This document shows, one piece after another, positions 1 to 12,041 of a stretch of DNA of 64,000 nucleotides. The notes below the pieces were generated by a model. That model had not been told where the DNA came from, searched no databases, and saw only the letters and a list, made by a program, of their open reading frames with translations. Within the stretch, counting starts at the first letter, position 1. Each line of letters starts with the position of its first letter. This DNA comes from Anisus vortex. Taxonomy: Eukaryota > Mollusca > Gastropoda > Planorbidae. A program made the position numbers and the translations under genes. Where the stretch lies: positions 27,183,731-27,247,730 of the forward strand of contig OX421500.1 in the NCBI GenBank assembly GCA_949126835.1. The letters are read 5' to 3'.

Positions 1-1750
1 GATTACAATAACAGCAACACTGAATCCAACAATATTAAACATTCACACATTGATCTCTCTACACCACAACTAGATTACAATAACAGCAACACTGCAACCA
101 ACAATATTAAACATTCACACATTGATCTCTCTACACCACAACTAGATTACAATAACAGCAACACTGCAACCAACAATATTAAACATTCACACATTGATCT
201 CTCTACACCACAACTAGATTACAATAACAGCAACACTGAATCCAACAATATTAAACATACACATTGATCTCTCTACACCACAACTAGATTACAATAACAG
301 CAACACTGAATCCAACAATATTAAACATACACATTGATCTCTCTACACCACAACTAGATTACAATAACAGCAACACTGAATCCAACAATATTAAACATTC
401 ACACATTGATCTCTCCACACCACAACTAGATTACAATAACAGCAACACTGAATCAAACAATATTAAACATTCACACATTGATCTCTCTACACCACAACTA
501 GATTACAATAACAGCAACACTGAATCCAACAATATTAAACATTCACACATTGATCTCTCTACACCACAACTAGATTACAAAAACAGCAACACTGAATCCA
601 ACAATATTAAACATACACATTGATCTCTCTACACCACAACTAGATTACAATAACAGCAACACTGAATCTAACAATATTAAACATTCACACATTGATCTCT
701 CTACACCACAACTAGATTACAATAACAGCAACACTGAATCCAACAATATTAAACATTCACACATTGATCTCTCTACACCACAACTCGATTACAATAACAG
801 CAACACTGCAACCAACAATATTAAACATTCACACATTGATCTCTCTACACCACAACTAGATTACAATAACAGCAACACTGCAACCAACAATATTAAACAT
901 TCACACATTGATCTCTCTACACCACAACTAGATTACAATAACAGCAACACTGCAACCAACAATATTAAACATTCACACTTTGATCTCTCTACACCACAAC
1001 TAGATTACAATAACAGCAACACTGCAACCAACAATATTAAACATTCACACATTGATCTCTCTACACCACAACTAGATTACAATAACAGCAACACTGCAAC
1101 CAACAATATTAAACATTCACACATTGATCTCTCTACACCACAACTAGATTACAATAACAGCAACACTGCAACCAACAATATTAAACATTCACACTTTGAT
1201 CTCTCTACACCACAACTAGATTACAATAACAGCAACACTGCAGACAACAATATTAAACATTCACACTTTGATCTCTCTACACCACAACTAGATTACAATA
1301 ACAGCAACACTGCAGACAACAATATTAAACATTCACACATTGATCTCTCTACACCACAACTAGATTACAATAACAGCAACACTGCAGACAACAATATTAA
1401 ACATTCACACTTTGATCTCTCTACACCACAACTAGATTACAATAACAGCAACACTGCAGACAACAATATTAAACATTCACACTTTGATCTCTCTACACCA
1501 CAACTAGATTACAATAACAGCAACACTGCAGACAACAATATTAAACATTCACACATTGATCTCTCTACACCACAACTAGATTACAATAACAGCAACACTG
1601 CAGACAACAATATTAAACATTCACACATTGATCTCTCTACACCACAACTAGATTACAATAACAGCAACACTGCAGACAACAATATTAAACATTCACACAT
1701 TGATCTCTCTACACCACAACTAGATTACAATAACAGCAACACTGCAACCT
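1..1750. repeat. 72-bp minisatellite array in intron 5 of UBE2Z copy A
   Basis: About 24 tandem units of roughly 72 bp (some 70 bp, lacking TC in ACATTCACACATTG) run from the left edge to about 1750. Three unit subtypes lie in blocks: mostly GAATCC units to about 780, GCAACC units to about 1240, then GCAGAC units to about 1740, a pattern expected from successive local expansions. A single unit-like segment survives at 49615-49680 (copy C) and on the other strand near 38117-38185 (copy B), with the shared core CTCTCTACACCACAAC. The array therefore looks like an amplified piece of ancestral intron 5. It continues past the window edge. Confidence 0.95.
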
Positions 1751-2333
1751 ACAAATTCTAACATTCACACAATGATTTATGAAGCTGTCAAATCATCATC
1801 AGTTCACAGTCAAGTAAACTTACAATACAATCCTCAATGCTGTCAAAATAAAATCTAAAACAGATAAGCCAGAGAAAATGTTGATTGTAAAACAACTTTC
1901 AATATTTTTTAGTTGCAAATTCTGAAAAACATCAAGCAGCTTCTCAGCCTGTTTATGTAATTCATATAAAATTACATGGTACTAGATTCTAAATTGTGAA
2001 TATTGACTTGCTGAAAAGCTTTAGGAACTTGAAAGATACCTACTGGAAAGCATGTAACTAACATAGAAAAAAAAATATTAAAAATCCATTTAGTAAATTC
2101 TAAAAAAATTTTTACATGTATGTACAGATATTTTAATTCTAGCACAATTTACAAAGTGTAGACATTGCTACAACATACTTGTAGACAACAGAGCAGCTCA
2201 GTTTATTCACTGGCTTATCATGACTTCAATATAACTGACTCACTAAATTTCTGCTACTTTGATTGGCTTTAAAAAATACTCCAAGCTCAACAAAGAATTC
2301 AAAATGGCTCTGCCAATGCAGACACATACAAAC

Positions 2334-5300
2334 CTTAAAGTATCAGGAATCTCTATGTTTTTTTCAATCATATCACATACAGCTACACGTATTGTTTCAT
2401 GCTGGATAATTGTATTGTAATGTTTGGAGTAATCGGATGTTCCTTCCTAATTTTTAAAAAGAATGACGGTCTAGTAAATTCATGAACAAGTATGTATTTT
2501 AAACATAATGAATACAAAATCAAAAAAGGCCGAACAATATTTTCAAATTTTGATAATTCTATACAATAAACAAAGCCTGTCAAATTAAACATGCCTAAAT
2601 GAAATACATAAGTGTCTAACAAGATAAAGTAATAATGTCATAATCTAAAAGTTATCTATAAAGTAAAGTATATCTCTTGTGTTAAGAAATGAACATTTTC
2701 TGGTCGGCATGAACAATAAAAGAAAAAAAAACCTACATGTTCATATCCAGGTTCATTGGTGTAGGGATTCTCATTCATCAAGGACTGGATAGAAATGAGG
2801 ACAGTGGACAATGTTTGTGCTGGACTCCACGATGGACCTGCCCAGGTCCTGCAATATATTAATTAACTCTAAGTTTGTGAAAGTTTTAAAAACAATTCTT
2901 GTATTTGATCAAATAAACTATTAAGATTGGACTAAGGTGATATTAAAAAAATATGGTGATATTTCATAGTACAATTATATGTAAAATAAAAAGCATAATT
3001 TTTGGAAACTCACCCAAGAATGCTAAGACAGACTTTTCCATTTTCGTACAAGTTTGGGTTGAACCTTACTGAGCCATTGCCTGTGGTCATTAGTCGAACT
3101 CTAGGTGGGCTGATTGGATATTCTGCCGGAAATCGAATGAGGAAGTAAAAAAAACCACCCTCATATGGTGTGTCAGACGGCCCAGTTAGCAGAGCGTGAA
3201 TCTAAGAAGAAAAAATATCAATTATAGATAAATGTTAAATTACTATAAAAGATGTTTGCATTGTATTCCTTTCTTTAAGTCAATTATAAATAAGTGATAA
3301 AACATAAACCTTCTTATAAAAATATACTTACTTACTTACTTACTGTCCGTAACGCCGTGGGCGCACAGGGCAGCAACGAAGTCCTTCCATCTTTCTCTGT
3401 CACGTGCGACAATTCCAACCGTACCCCAGGATTGACCAAATTCCTTTAATTCCTGCTCTACTGTTATGCGCAGGTTACTTTTGGTCGACCTCTCTTTCTT
3501 TTTACTTCTGGAGTCCAGTGTAGGGCTGTCTTGCAGATAATTCCTTCCTCTCTTCTCAACACATGGCCAATCCATCGCAAACGCTTTTTTATTATGATAG
3601 TGCCCATGTCTTCGTGGTTTGATTGGGACATTAATTCTTCGTTGGTTATTTTCTTTGGCCAAAAAATTTTCAAAATCCTCCTGAAGTTTTTCGTTTAAAA
3701 AGCGGAAAGCTTTACGAGGTCTTGTTGTGTCATGCGCCAACATTTGGCACCATAAAGAAGGACAGGAAGCACACAGCTGTTATATAGTTTTAATTTCCTT
3801 CTGGTCTTTCTATTGACAGGATTTCCAGATTTTGGTCATGTTGTAAAATGCAATTCTTGCTTTATTCAGTCTGTTTTGAATGTCTTCTTTGCTTCCTCTA
3901 TCTGGTGTGAGTGAGCTTCCTAGGTATGTGATTTTTTCTGAGTTAGGAAGCTCTTTATTATCAACTTTGACTATAATCATAGTTGTGGTATTTAGCACCA
4001 TGACTTCTGATTTCTTATGATTGATTTTTAGTCCAACCTGTGATCTAAAATTATTCAGTCTGTCTGTTTTGGCGTGCATTTGCTGATAGGTGTGAGATAA
4101 AAGTGCTAGGTCATCAGCATAGACTAAATCCTCGTGTTGATAACAAAGTCCATCTGATGCCATTGTTTCTCACTTCTGTTGTGTTTATCATCACCCAGTC
4201 AATTAGTATGTTAAACAGCAATGCGGACATTACGCATCCATGTCTCACTCCTGTCTTCACTTCGAACCATATGTCGCTACCTTTCATGCAACAGCTGTAG
4301 TTGCTGTAAAAGCTCTTGATCAGCTGTACCATGTGAGCAGGTATTCCATATGCGCTCAGAATGCGCCACAGGCTGTTTCGGTGAACACTGTCGAATGCCT
4401 TTTCGAAATCAATGAAGTTGATATAAAGTTGTCGTTGGTTTTCTGTACATTGTTCTATGATGTTTCGTAGAGCAAAAATATGTTTTGTGCAGTTCCTCCC
4501 TTTTCTAAAACCTGCTTGCTCTTTTCTAAGAATGATGTCGACAGCTTCGTAAAGTCTCCCGATGATCACCTAGGTCAGTACTTTGCTTGGGATTGACAGA
4601 AGCGTAATGCCACGCCAGTTATTGCAGTCACTAAGTGCATCCTTTTTGGGGGGATTTTGATAATTATTCCTTCAGTCCAGTCTTTTGGTACGCATGCTTC
4701 CGCCCATATTTTTCTGAAAAGTGGCTCCAATATACTTGCTGCTGTCTCTGCGTCAGACTTAAATAATTCAGTGTTGAAATTATCGGATCCTGGAGCTTTT
4801 TTGGTTTTTAGTGATTTAATGGCATTTACAATTTCTTCTTTTGTAGGTGGTTCTGCATTGATGTCCAATTCTGTCTGTACATCCAGAATTACTGCTTCTT
4901 CCACTGGTGGTTCTCTATTAAGTATTTCGCTAAAATGTTCAGCCCATCGTTTATTTTGTTCAGCTTCATTAGTCAGCAGCTTTCCTTGTTTATCCTTAAT
5001 GGGTGCATTTGGTGTTGAGTGGAATTTACCACAAATCTGCCTGGTGATTTTATATAACTGACCTAACTCTCCTTTAGCTCCAGCACTTTCTGCTTCATTT
5101 GCAAGTTCTTCAACAAATGCCCTCTTGTCTGCACGCACCATCTTCTTTACTGCCTTGTTGGCTTCTTTATATTGGTATTTGTATTTTTTCTTGTAGTCTT
5201 GTTGACCTAGTGCTGTTCATTTGATTTTTTATCTTGCGTCTCTGGTCTATAGCACGCCATGTGGTTGGTGTAATCCATTCTTTTGTCTTTTTCTTATCTC

Positions 5301-7107
5301 TAAAGCCCAAGCATTTTTCTGCACTCTGTTGGTATGCAACTTTGACATTTTCATAGTATGAATTAATATTATTACTCTCACCATCAGAGCTTAAACTTTG
5401 TAGTGCCTGGAATCTATTCATGACCTGTGTGATGAAGGTTAGCTTAGTGTGAGGATCTGTTAGTTTCTGTATATTGTATCCTCGCTGTATGTCTGTCTTG
5501 TTCTGTGACCGTCTCAGTTTCAGCTTCACTTTTGCTATTACCAACTGATGGTCACTTCCAACATCAGCACCTCGTTTTACTTTAACATCTAATAAGGATC
5601 TCATCCATTTGGCATTTATAAGCAGATGGTCAATTTGGTTTCTATCTCTGTCATTGGGCTAATACCAGGTCAACTTTTGAATCTCACGATGTGGAAACAA
5701 AGTGCCTCCTATTACCATGTTATTAGAGCTACAAAGTTCAACTAATCTTTCTCCATTTTCGTTCCTTATACAAAAACCATGAGTTCCCATTGTTCGTTCG
5801 TTGCCATTGTTGTCATGTCCTCCTTTTGCATTTAAGTCTCCCATTATTATCATAATGTCATGCAGTGGTTCTGATTTAACTTCTGTCTCCAATTGTTCAT
5901 GAAAAAGGTATTTTGTTTCATCCTCACTGTCGTTTGTAGGGCCATAGCATTGTATGATGGTCATATTTATCTGCCTACCTCTCATTCTGATTTTAATTAG
6001 TCTACTGCTAATTGGTTTCCAGTCTATAAGGCATTTTTCTGTACCTTTCCTAAGGATGATGGCGACTCCTTCTTCATGCAGGTTATCATCTTTTCCTGAA
6101 TATAAAACTGTTTCTAAAGTCGATGTTGACATTCTTCCAGATCCCGGCCATCTAGCTTCACTGATGCCTTAAATGTGTATACCGTAGCGCCGCATCTCTG
6201 CTGTCACTTGTGCTAGTTTACCAGTTTGGTTCATTGTGCGTACATTCCAAAATCCCAGTTTTGTCTTGGTTTTGGTACTCAAGACCTCTATCTTCCTGTC
6301 AGTGGCTTCCAAAGAATGGCTTTCACCACTGTCATTGATATGAGTCACTTGGGGCAACTCTAGAGGTTTATCGCCCCTTTTTATAGGTATTGACTTTGTT
6401 GATGTTTCCGTAATCGGCTTGTTTTTCCAGGACAGAGTGGTTAACCCTGTGCCCAACCCCCAACCTGGAGGACCAGGGTACTAGCTTTAGTCTGACCCCT
6501 ACCCGCGCAGACCTTCCCAGCTTGGTTGAACCTGCCAGGAGTTAAAACTCCCGCTGGTATAGCTCTGGGGATGTCAGGGTACTCAAGCTGCCAAACCACG
6601 CCAAGGCCTAGTACCGATGTTAGCAGTTAAAAAAAAAAAACATACCATATTTTAAATTTTGAATGCATAACAATACAAATAAATTCCTCAATTAATGAAA
6701 CAAACATGCAGATGGCATAATCACTAACTTTTAGTTTAATAATGAAGCACAGTTTAAACTTACTTTTGTGATATTATTAGGGTCAGGCTGAACACACAGA
6801 CCTGGTGGTGGCTCTGAATAAATTTCTGCAATATCACTGAAGCAGAAAATAGACAAATTAAATGTTTCAGAAATATTTGTTACCAAAATTAATATATTTA
6901 TAAATAATTTTTCTGACTCAAGATGACTTGATAGAATCTACTTGACAACTATAACAAGGAGGTGCCCCAAATAACTGAAATATATAGGCCTATATAAATA
7001 TACACTTACTTTTTAATCCGCCTGATACAGGACGGTGAAGGGGGACATGTTAGCTCATTGTCTTTTGAATCATTAGGATCCCATTTTGAAGTTAAAAATT
7101 TAAACAT
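2334..7107 (-). CDS. UBE2Z: UBE2Z-like E2 ubiquitin-conjugating enzyme, copy A (exons 1-5, 3' part outside window)
   Basis: Exons on the minus strand: 7107-7010 (ATG at 7107), 6836-6764, 3201-3014, 2848-2737, 2446-2334. All borders are GT/AG, and exon lengths of 98, 73, 188, 112 and 113 match copy B. The 194 codons cover the N-terminal segment ending [11 protein letters not shown], the start of the UBC fold ([14 protein letters not shown]), the core strand ([13 protein letters not shown]), the FNPN motif in place of the usual HPN, the catalytic Cys of GKVCLSIL (residue 115, codon 3030-3028), and [16 protein letters not shown]2Z is the E2 that takes ubiquitin from UBA6. Exons 6-7 would lie left of position 1, beyond the 72-bp array. 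A LINE enlarges intron 2 to 3.56 kb, against about 0.23 kb in B and C. One notable change is GPS-D, where B and C have GPF-D. No stop or frameshift is visible in these exons, but the 3' end cannot be judged. Confidence 0.9.
3330..6640 (-). mobile_element. Decayed endonuclease/RT non-LTR retrotransposon (LINE) in intron 2 of copy A
   Basis: A nearly full-length LINE lies on the minus strand, so its 5' end is near 6640. Visible parts in order: 5' leader; AP-endonuclease with GFWNVRTM (about 6250), [16 protein letters not shown] (about 5850); an SDHQLV motif (about 5550); reverse transcriptase with [33 protein letters not shown] (motif A), GVRHGCVMS (motif B) and [10 protein letters not shown] (motif C, about 4120); and the C-terminal [15 protein letters not shown]. 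The 3' end is an (AAGT)n tail at 3329-3345. At least five frame changes or stops break the reading frame, so it is inactive. Family assignment (RTE-like, CFDP2-type endonuclease) is by motif recognition. Copies B and C lack it, so it inserted after the duplications or only in this lineage. Confidence 0.88.
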
Positions 7108-7905
7108 TGTTTTTCCTCTCCTTCTGTTCTAATTTCCAAAAGATCTACACTGCAGACTTTAACGTTTCATTTACTATGTTGAACGCGAGGCGTTCCCAAT
7201 AAATCCCCATCTATACAGTTGTTTATCAACGCGGCGTACGCACCAGCAATTTGACTTGGAGAATTTAATGTTGTATTCTAAAAAAAACTATCTAATGACG
7301 TAATGTCTCTCCTGCTTTATTATATTATTTTTAAGTATTAGACTATAGTAACCAAATATTTTAATTATTTCATGGATTCACGTCGCTATTGAGAACATCC
7401 TTTAATGAGCGACTTTATACAATCAATTAAACAAAAAGGAACAAACAAAAGAAAAGAAACTAAATACCGAAAGAGCTTTTCTCACTTTAGTTTTTATTGT
7501 AATTTTTTTCTTCTCTCTTAACAAAACAAATTGCTGTTTTCCCCGGGGCTGGAGGTTGTCCCTGAGTCTACCCAACTCTGCATGGTACCTTACCTGAACC
7601 AGCTTCCCCGGCACTATGGATCAATTTGGACCCACTGGAATACCTTTTTTTTTTTTTTTTTTTACTTTTGCAACAGTCTCTTCCACGGCACCCCAGGTAA
7701 GAAAAAATAACAAATAAACAACGGTTATTTATAGCGGAGCGACCTAAACCTTTTGAAACCAATGCCTTATATAGTATTTGGACGTATTTTTATTGGCAGT
7801 TTGCTTTGCATATATACAAAATGCAAATCAGGAAACATTCAAATAAATGAAACCAAGTGATAATTATTAGTCTATAAACTAATAGTGTACGCTGACATTG
7901 TGCAT
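7108..7905 (-). promoter_or_regulatory. Duplicated upstream region of UBE2Z copy A
   Basis: Sequence upstream of the copy A start aligns with the upstream regions of B (16740-17948) and C (54715-56212). The best conserved block is about 7226-7305: a GCGGCGTACGC core, then CAGCAATTTG, GAGAATTT and TGACGTAATG. Farther upstream are a shared block near 7370-7430 (AGCGACTTTATACAATC) and a SINE. Conservation in all three copies and position just 5' of the first codon suggest 5'UTR and promoter. No TATA box or start site could be fixed from sequence alone. Confidence 0.5.
7541..7701 (+). mobile_element. SINE fragment shared by all three copies
   Basis: The body runs from CCCGGGGCTGGAGG through GACCCACTGGAATAC and a poly-T tract to CTCTTCCACGGCACCCCAG. 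The same element lies at 16960-17197 (opposite strand) and 55776-55998. The C copy keeps the tRNA-like head, with a B-box-like GGGTGCGAATCC. Here the head is missing. Because all three upstream regions share it, the SINE inserted before the gene triplication. Confidence 0.7.
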
Positions 7906-8626
7906 ATATGCATAGGTTCTCAGCGGGGGCGTTATACCCTCCCCCCCCCCCGAGGGGACGGTGAGGAGGTCTTGCGGGGCGCTGACGATCCCGGGAGTGA
8001 TAGGGGGGCGGTGTAGGGCAAATGGGCGGTACAAACTTTCTTGAAATAATGTTAACAGATTTACTCTTTAAATAAAAACAAATTTAATGCACTTAATAAT
8101 GCAGTAATATATTTAGTTTGGTGCGTCAATAGCAGAAAATTCGATTAATTTTAATCGACTGATCACCAATGACATATTTGCCACTGTGTAATTGTGACGT
8201 AGATAGCTCAGAAAAGAAGAAGTTGGAGAAGTATCCTACACAGCGGTACAAATGCTGACAGAGGGCAAAACTCGCCTTATCGCGAAGACTAAAAGAGCAG
8301 CGAAGAAATAAACAACAATAGGCCGCCCCTGCACAACTTCAAAGGTACCGCTTTCAAGTGCCAGAGATGCGACAGTTTGTCTCTCAAGGATAGGTGTCCA
8401 CAGACACAGCCATTGCGGCAAAACTGTCGAAATCTCAAAGGCTCAAATCAATTTTGTGACGTAAAAGTCCTTCAAAGTCGTCTATGGGCTTAACCTAGAT
8501 TTATTACTATATTTAGACTATTTTCCAAGAATGGCAAAAGTAATAGGGCGTTATATTTATTATTGTGGATGAAATGTGACATAGAACACAAGGGCTGCTA
8601 AATAACCTACATACTAATTAGAAATA
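7906..8626. other. Intergenic, mostly unassigned; hAT-like end fragment at 7913-8040
   Basis: At 7913 the sequence CATAGGTTCTCAGCGGGGG with its C- and G-rich continuation resembles the terminus of the hAT MITE at 34190-34940. It is followed by GC-rich low-complexity DNA to about 8040. From 8041 to 8626 I see no supported gene. Short open frames on the minus strand at 8236-8421 show no recognisable domain. Confidence 0.4.
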
Positions 8627-8691
8627 GAGCGTTCGCTATGGGCGTGGCTTATGTTTTTTAGTGACGTATTTGTGTAAAATAGACGCCAATA

Positions 8692-9245
8692 GGGCGTTTG
8701 CAATCACGTGACAAAAAGCACGTGATTTTTGTTTACTTTGAGTAATGGTGTACAAGTAACAATGACCGCTGTATTAATAAAGTTTCATATAGGCTCGAGC
8801 ATTTTTTTAAATGATGTGTTGTGTTTGAAGTCTTATTAAGATTTAAGCTGTATTATGTCTGTTAAATAAAATAGGCTATTTTATTATTATCATAGACATA
8901 GATCATAGACGATGTGAGCCTATTAGTGACTTGACTAGATAGCCTATTCACCAACAATATCACTTGACATCGTAGCCTAGCCTACGAAACATTAAAAGTG
9001 TAGGCCTATAAAGTGAAATTGAAAGTGTAAATAGCCTAATCACATTAATCAATTAATCTACAGTACTACTATTTACCTCCTTATTTTTTAGTAGGATAGC
9101 CAATATTCAGATGTGAATTTTGCATGATAAAGATCAACTTCACTTTCACCACGTTACATTTGTACCTCAAGCGGGTTCTTATATTTACACAAATACGTCA
9201 CTAAAAATAGAGTAAAAACCTAAGCCACGCCCACTGAGAACGCTC
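8692..9245 (-). mobile_element. TA-target MITE (inner copy) nested in the outer MITE
   Basis: It runs from GGGCGTTTGCAATCACGTG to CCACGCCCACTGAGAACGCTC and is flanked by TA on both sides (8690-8691 and 9246-9247). The related copy at 16155-16720 preserves the same host context (GCCAC-TA-TTGGTG read on its other strand), supporting a TA insertion site between GCCAA and TTGGTG of the outer element. Length 554 bp. Two CACGTG motifs lie 16 bp apart near the left end. Confidence 0.8.
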
Positions 9246-9360
9246 TATTGGTGTACAAAAATGGTGAAGTACTTCTTTATCATGCCAAATTCACATCTGA
9301 ATATTGGCTATCCTACGCACAAATCATTAGATAAATCGTCGTAGATCATCTTACTAGTAC

Positions 9361-10164
9361 AGTGGCAATATTGTGTGGGTCTCATGCTAAACTTAAAACC
9401 TCTAAGCTAGAAGAAATAAAAGTTGGCACTGCTGAAATTACCTTATCTGACTATGTAAAAGATCTTGGCTTGTTTATTGACAGTAAACTTTCAATGACTA
9501 CCCATGTCAGCTCTGTCGTCCGGGCATGCTCTATGCAATTACGAGCCTTAGGTCAATTGCGACCTCATCTAAACAAGAAAACAGCAAATGCTGTTGCCGT
9601 CTCTCTTATTCTCTCAAGACTTGATTACTGCAACAGCTGCTTGTGGGGGATTCCAAAAAAGCAGATTGAGAGACTCCAGAAGGTGCAGAACAATGCTGCA
9701 CGCATAGTATCTCTGGTCGAGAGGTCCGCTCACATCACCCCTATACTTAGGGATCTCCACTGGCTCCCCGTGCAAAAGCGAATTGAATTTAAGCTTCTTT
9801 CCCTGGCATTCAGCTGCTTGGATGGCACTGCACCTAGCTATCTTCAAAACATTCTTACAACATATGTTCCAGCAAGAGATCTCCGTTCAAGTGAAAAGTC
9901 ATTACTTAGGACTCCCAGTCTTATTGGACATAGAAAGAAAACCTTTGGAGTGCGCGCCTTTGAGGCGGTGGCGCCCGTATTATGGAACAATTTGCCTATT
10001 TCACTAAGGCAAACTGAAGCAAAGTCTTTTAAAAAGAACCTAAAGTCCTATATGTTTAAGTAATCATTGTCTAATTTGTGCTCTTGTATCTATGTCATGA
10101 CAGCGCACTGAGCATGCTATTATAGCATGGATAGTTGCGCTATAAAAGTGCTCATTATTATTAT
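9361..10164 (+). mobile_element. 5'-truncated LINE (CR1/L2-like reverse transcriptase C-terminus)
   Basis: An open frame from 9362 to 10063 (about 233 codons) encodes the C-terminal part of a non-LTR reverse transcriptase: GLFIDSKLSMTTHV, LDYCNSCLWG, LQKVQNNAARIV, ITPILRDLHWLPV, APVLWNNLP. The element ends in an (ATT)n tail and is flanked by TAGTAC at 9355-9360 and 10165-10170, a clear target-site duplication. There is no true start codon because the copy is 5'-truncated. The frame is still fully open, so insertion is fairly recent. It sits inside the outer MITE. CR1/L2 group is by motif resemblance. Confidence 0.9.
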
Positions 10165-10551
10165 TAGTACAATAGAAAGACTGACATGGTATTTTTTCAA
10201 CGAATTTCAACATTTTAAGCTCAGTTCATCATCTTAATATCTGGCCGGTAAGTGTTGCATTTGAATGGATTTATTGAAATAAATTTTTGGAGTCATTCAT
10301 TATTTTCATTGTAGGCCTAATCGTTCAATAGTAATGTAACATTTTTAATATAAGAATCTTCTTGTGTCTATTAATATAATATTGAATTAATAAAATCCAT
10401 ATTAATACATTAATCATAATATTAAACACAAAATATCAATTTAAAAAAGCTCGAGCCTATATGAAACTATATTAATACAGCGGCCATTGTACACCATTAC
10501 TCAAAGTAAACAAAAAAACACGTGATTTTTGTCACGTAATTGCAAACGCCC

Positions 10552-12041
10552 TATAGGAATCGCGCTGATTTTTCAAAGTATTGTGTTACGTCCACAATCC
10601 CCTTGTGGCCAGAGCTGTGTAGATCTTGCTGATAATTCTCGTTAGTCCTAGGGGAGACTTTAATTATTAGTATTCATGTTTCAGTATTACACGAACTCTT
10701 CTTATAGTCCTGGGCACAAATTCAGTATTTGTATTCCAACATTTCCTTTCTTGTACATTATAGTAGTAGATAAATCTTATTGTAATGTATACAACACAAT
10801 TGAATAGTAACTTGACAAGGAAGCTTCAGTGTAACTGTTGTTGATAGTTTATTTCAGGTGGTATGTTCAATATATACAATATATCTATTATGTACAGTTA
10901 GAATAAAATAGTGCAAACACAAACGTTCTCAAAGGAACATATTTTGAAACTCTCTGTCTTTCAGACAAAACAAATCATTAAATACTATCCGAGTGGTGCA
11001 AGGGATAGACCCATTACCAGTAGGGGTGAAAATCATGGTATCATTACAAAACTCATAACAAAAACGATAGGAACTTCCCCTATTAAATAATGAGTCGTTC
11101 CCAGACTCTGAGAATTTGAGATCAACACAGAATCCCAACATTACCTAGAACCTTTTATTTTCCTACTAAACGTCCTAATATGGTGTGAAGTAAGAAAAGA
11201 GAGAGAGAGAGGAATAAACATTGCGTGTTCCAATTCTTGGAAAAACAATATACATGACAATTGGCTCAATTCAGTAAAAAGTAAATGACTATCTGGGATC
11301 GGTAAGGCAGTAGCCGAAGTTCTGTGTGTTTGTTCAATAAATATCGCACGTTGAATGACTACGTTGATTTTGATTGCTACTACTATTAAATTGTTTTTGG
11401 ATCGGCAAACATTGTGGACGGTGGATGGATCCAAACCAGACAGCGATTGGTTACGTGCATCCTATAACAAAAAAGGTGTTCTTCGTTTTATTTTTATTTT
11501 GCAACATATGCACTATTATTAAAGATATAATATAGGGCCTAGGCCTCTAATGTTACCGAATGGTATGCATGTTTTATGAGTGGATTGAGGGTTTAATTAT
11601 GACACGTATGATTAAGTAAGTACTGAAAACTTACAGCCAGGCTTTAGCGGGGACTGACAAAATATATTGACTGGAACAACTACTCATGTATAAGGGTAAT
11701 ATATCTGATATGTTACGTTATAATTACGTATTTTCACTACCAAAAAGTTTTGAGTCTAAACGTTCATATATGGATTTCAACAACTACACCCTCTTAGAAA
11801 TGTCTACATTACTATGATTACTATTTCTATTTATTTCATCTGGTCCTGCGTTTATCCCACCGGACTGTTAAGGTGAGGAGCCCGGTTCTAGCCATGTCAT
11901 CGTCACATTCCATCCTTCCGCCCTGTAAGAGTTTTGCTAATAATCCTCTACCTAGAATGAACGTCTGTAAACGTATAAGAAATATAATATGCCAAGGCGA
12001 ATATCCGAGGCGATTGCTAGTTAGCCCTTAATTATACGTAC
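10552..12041. other. Intergenic, no supported gene
   Basis: AT-rich sequence between the MITE cluster and the ZIP-like exon. Two minus-strand open frames (11434-11141 and 11141-10929) abut. The second is cysteine-containing (GFCVDLKF, YRFCYEFCNDTMIF) but I recognise no domain and see no convincing splice context. Short GA-rich stretch near 11200. Confidence 0.4.

Larger units (their letters stand above)
8627..10551 (+). mobile_element. TA-target MITE (outer copy), interrupted by a second MITE and a LINE
   Basis: The outer ends are GAGCGTTCGCTATGGGCG at 8627 and, inverted, TTGCAAACGCCC ending at 10551, each next to TA. The uninterrupted relative at 52859-53554 has the same ends. In this copy the sequence is split after GACGCCAA by the inner MITE (8692-9245) and again at TAGTAC by a LINE (9361-10164). 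The right end carries CACGTGATTTTTGTCACG, an E-box-bearing inverted pair typical of the family. Non-autonomous: no transposase coding is visible. Confidence 0.8.

Noticed and set aside
10929..11434. Two adjoining minus-strand open frames as a small secreted cysteine-containing gene
   Set aside because: No recognised domain, no clear splice sites and different frames; left as unassigned.
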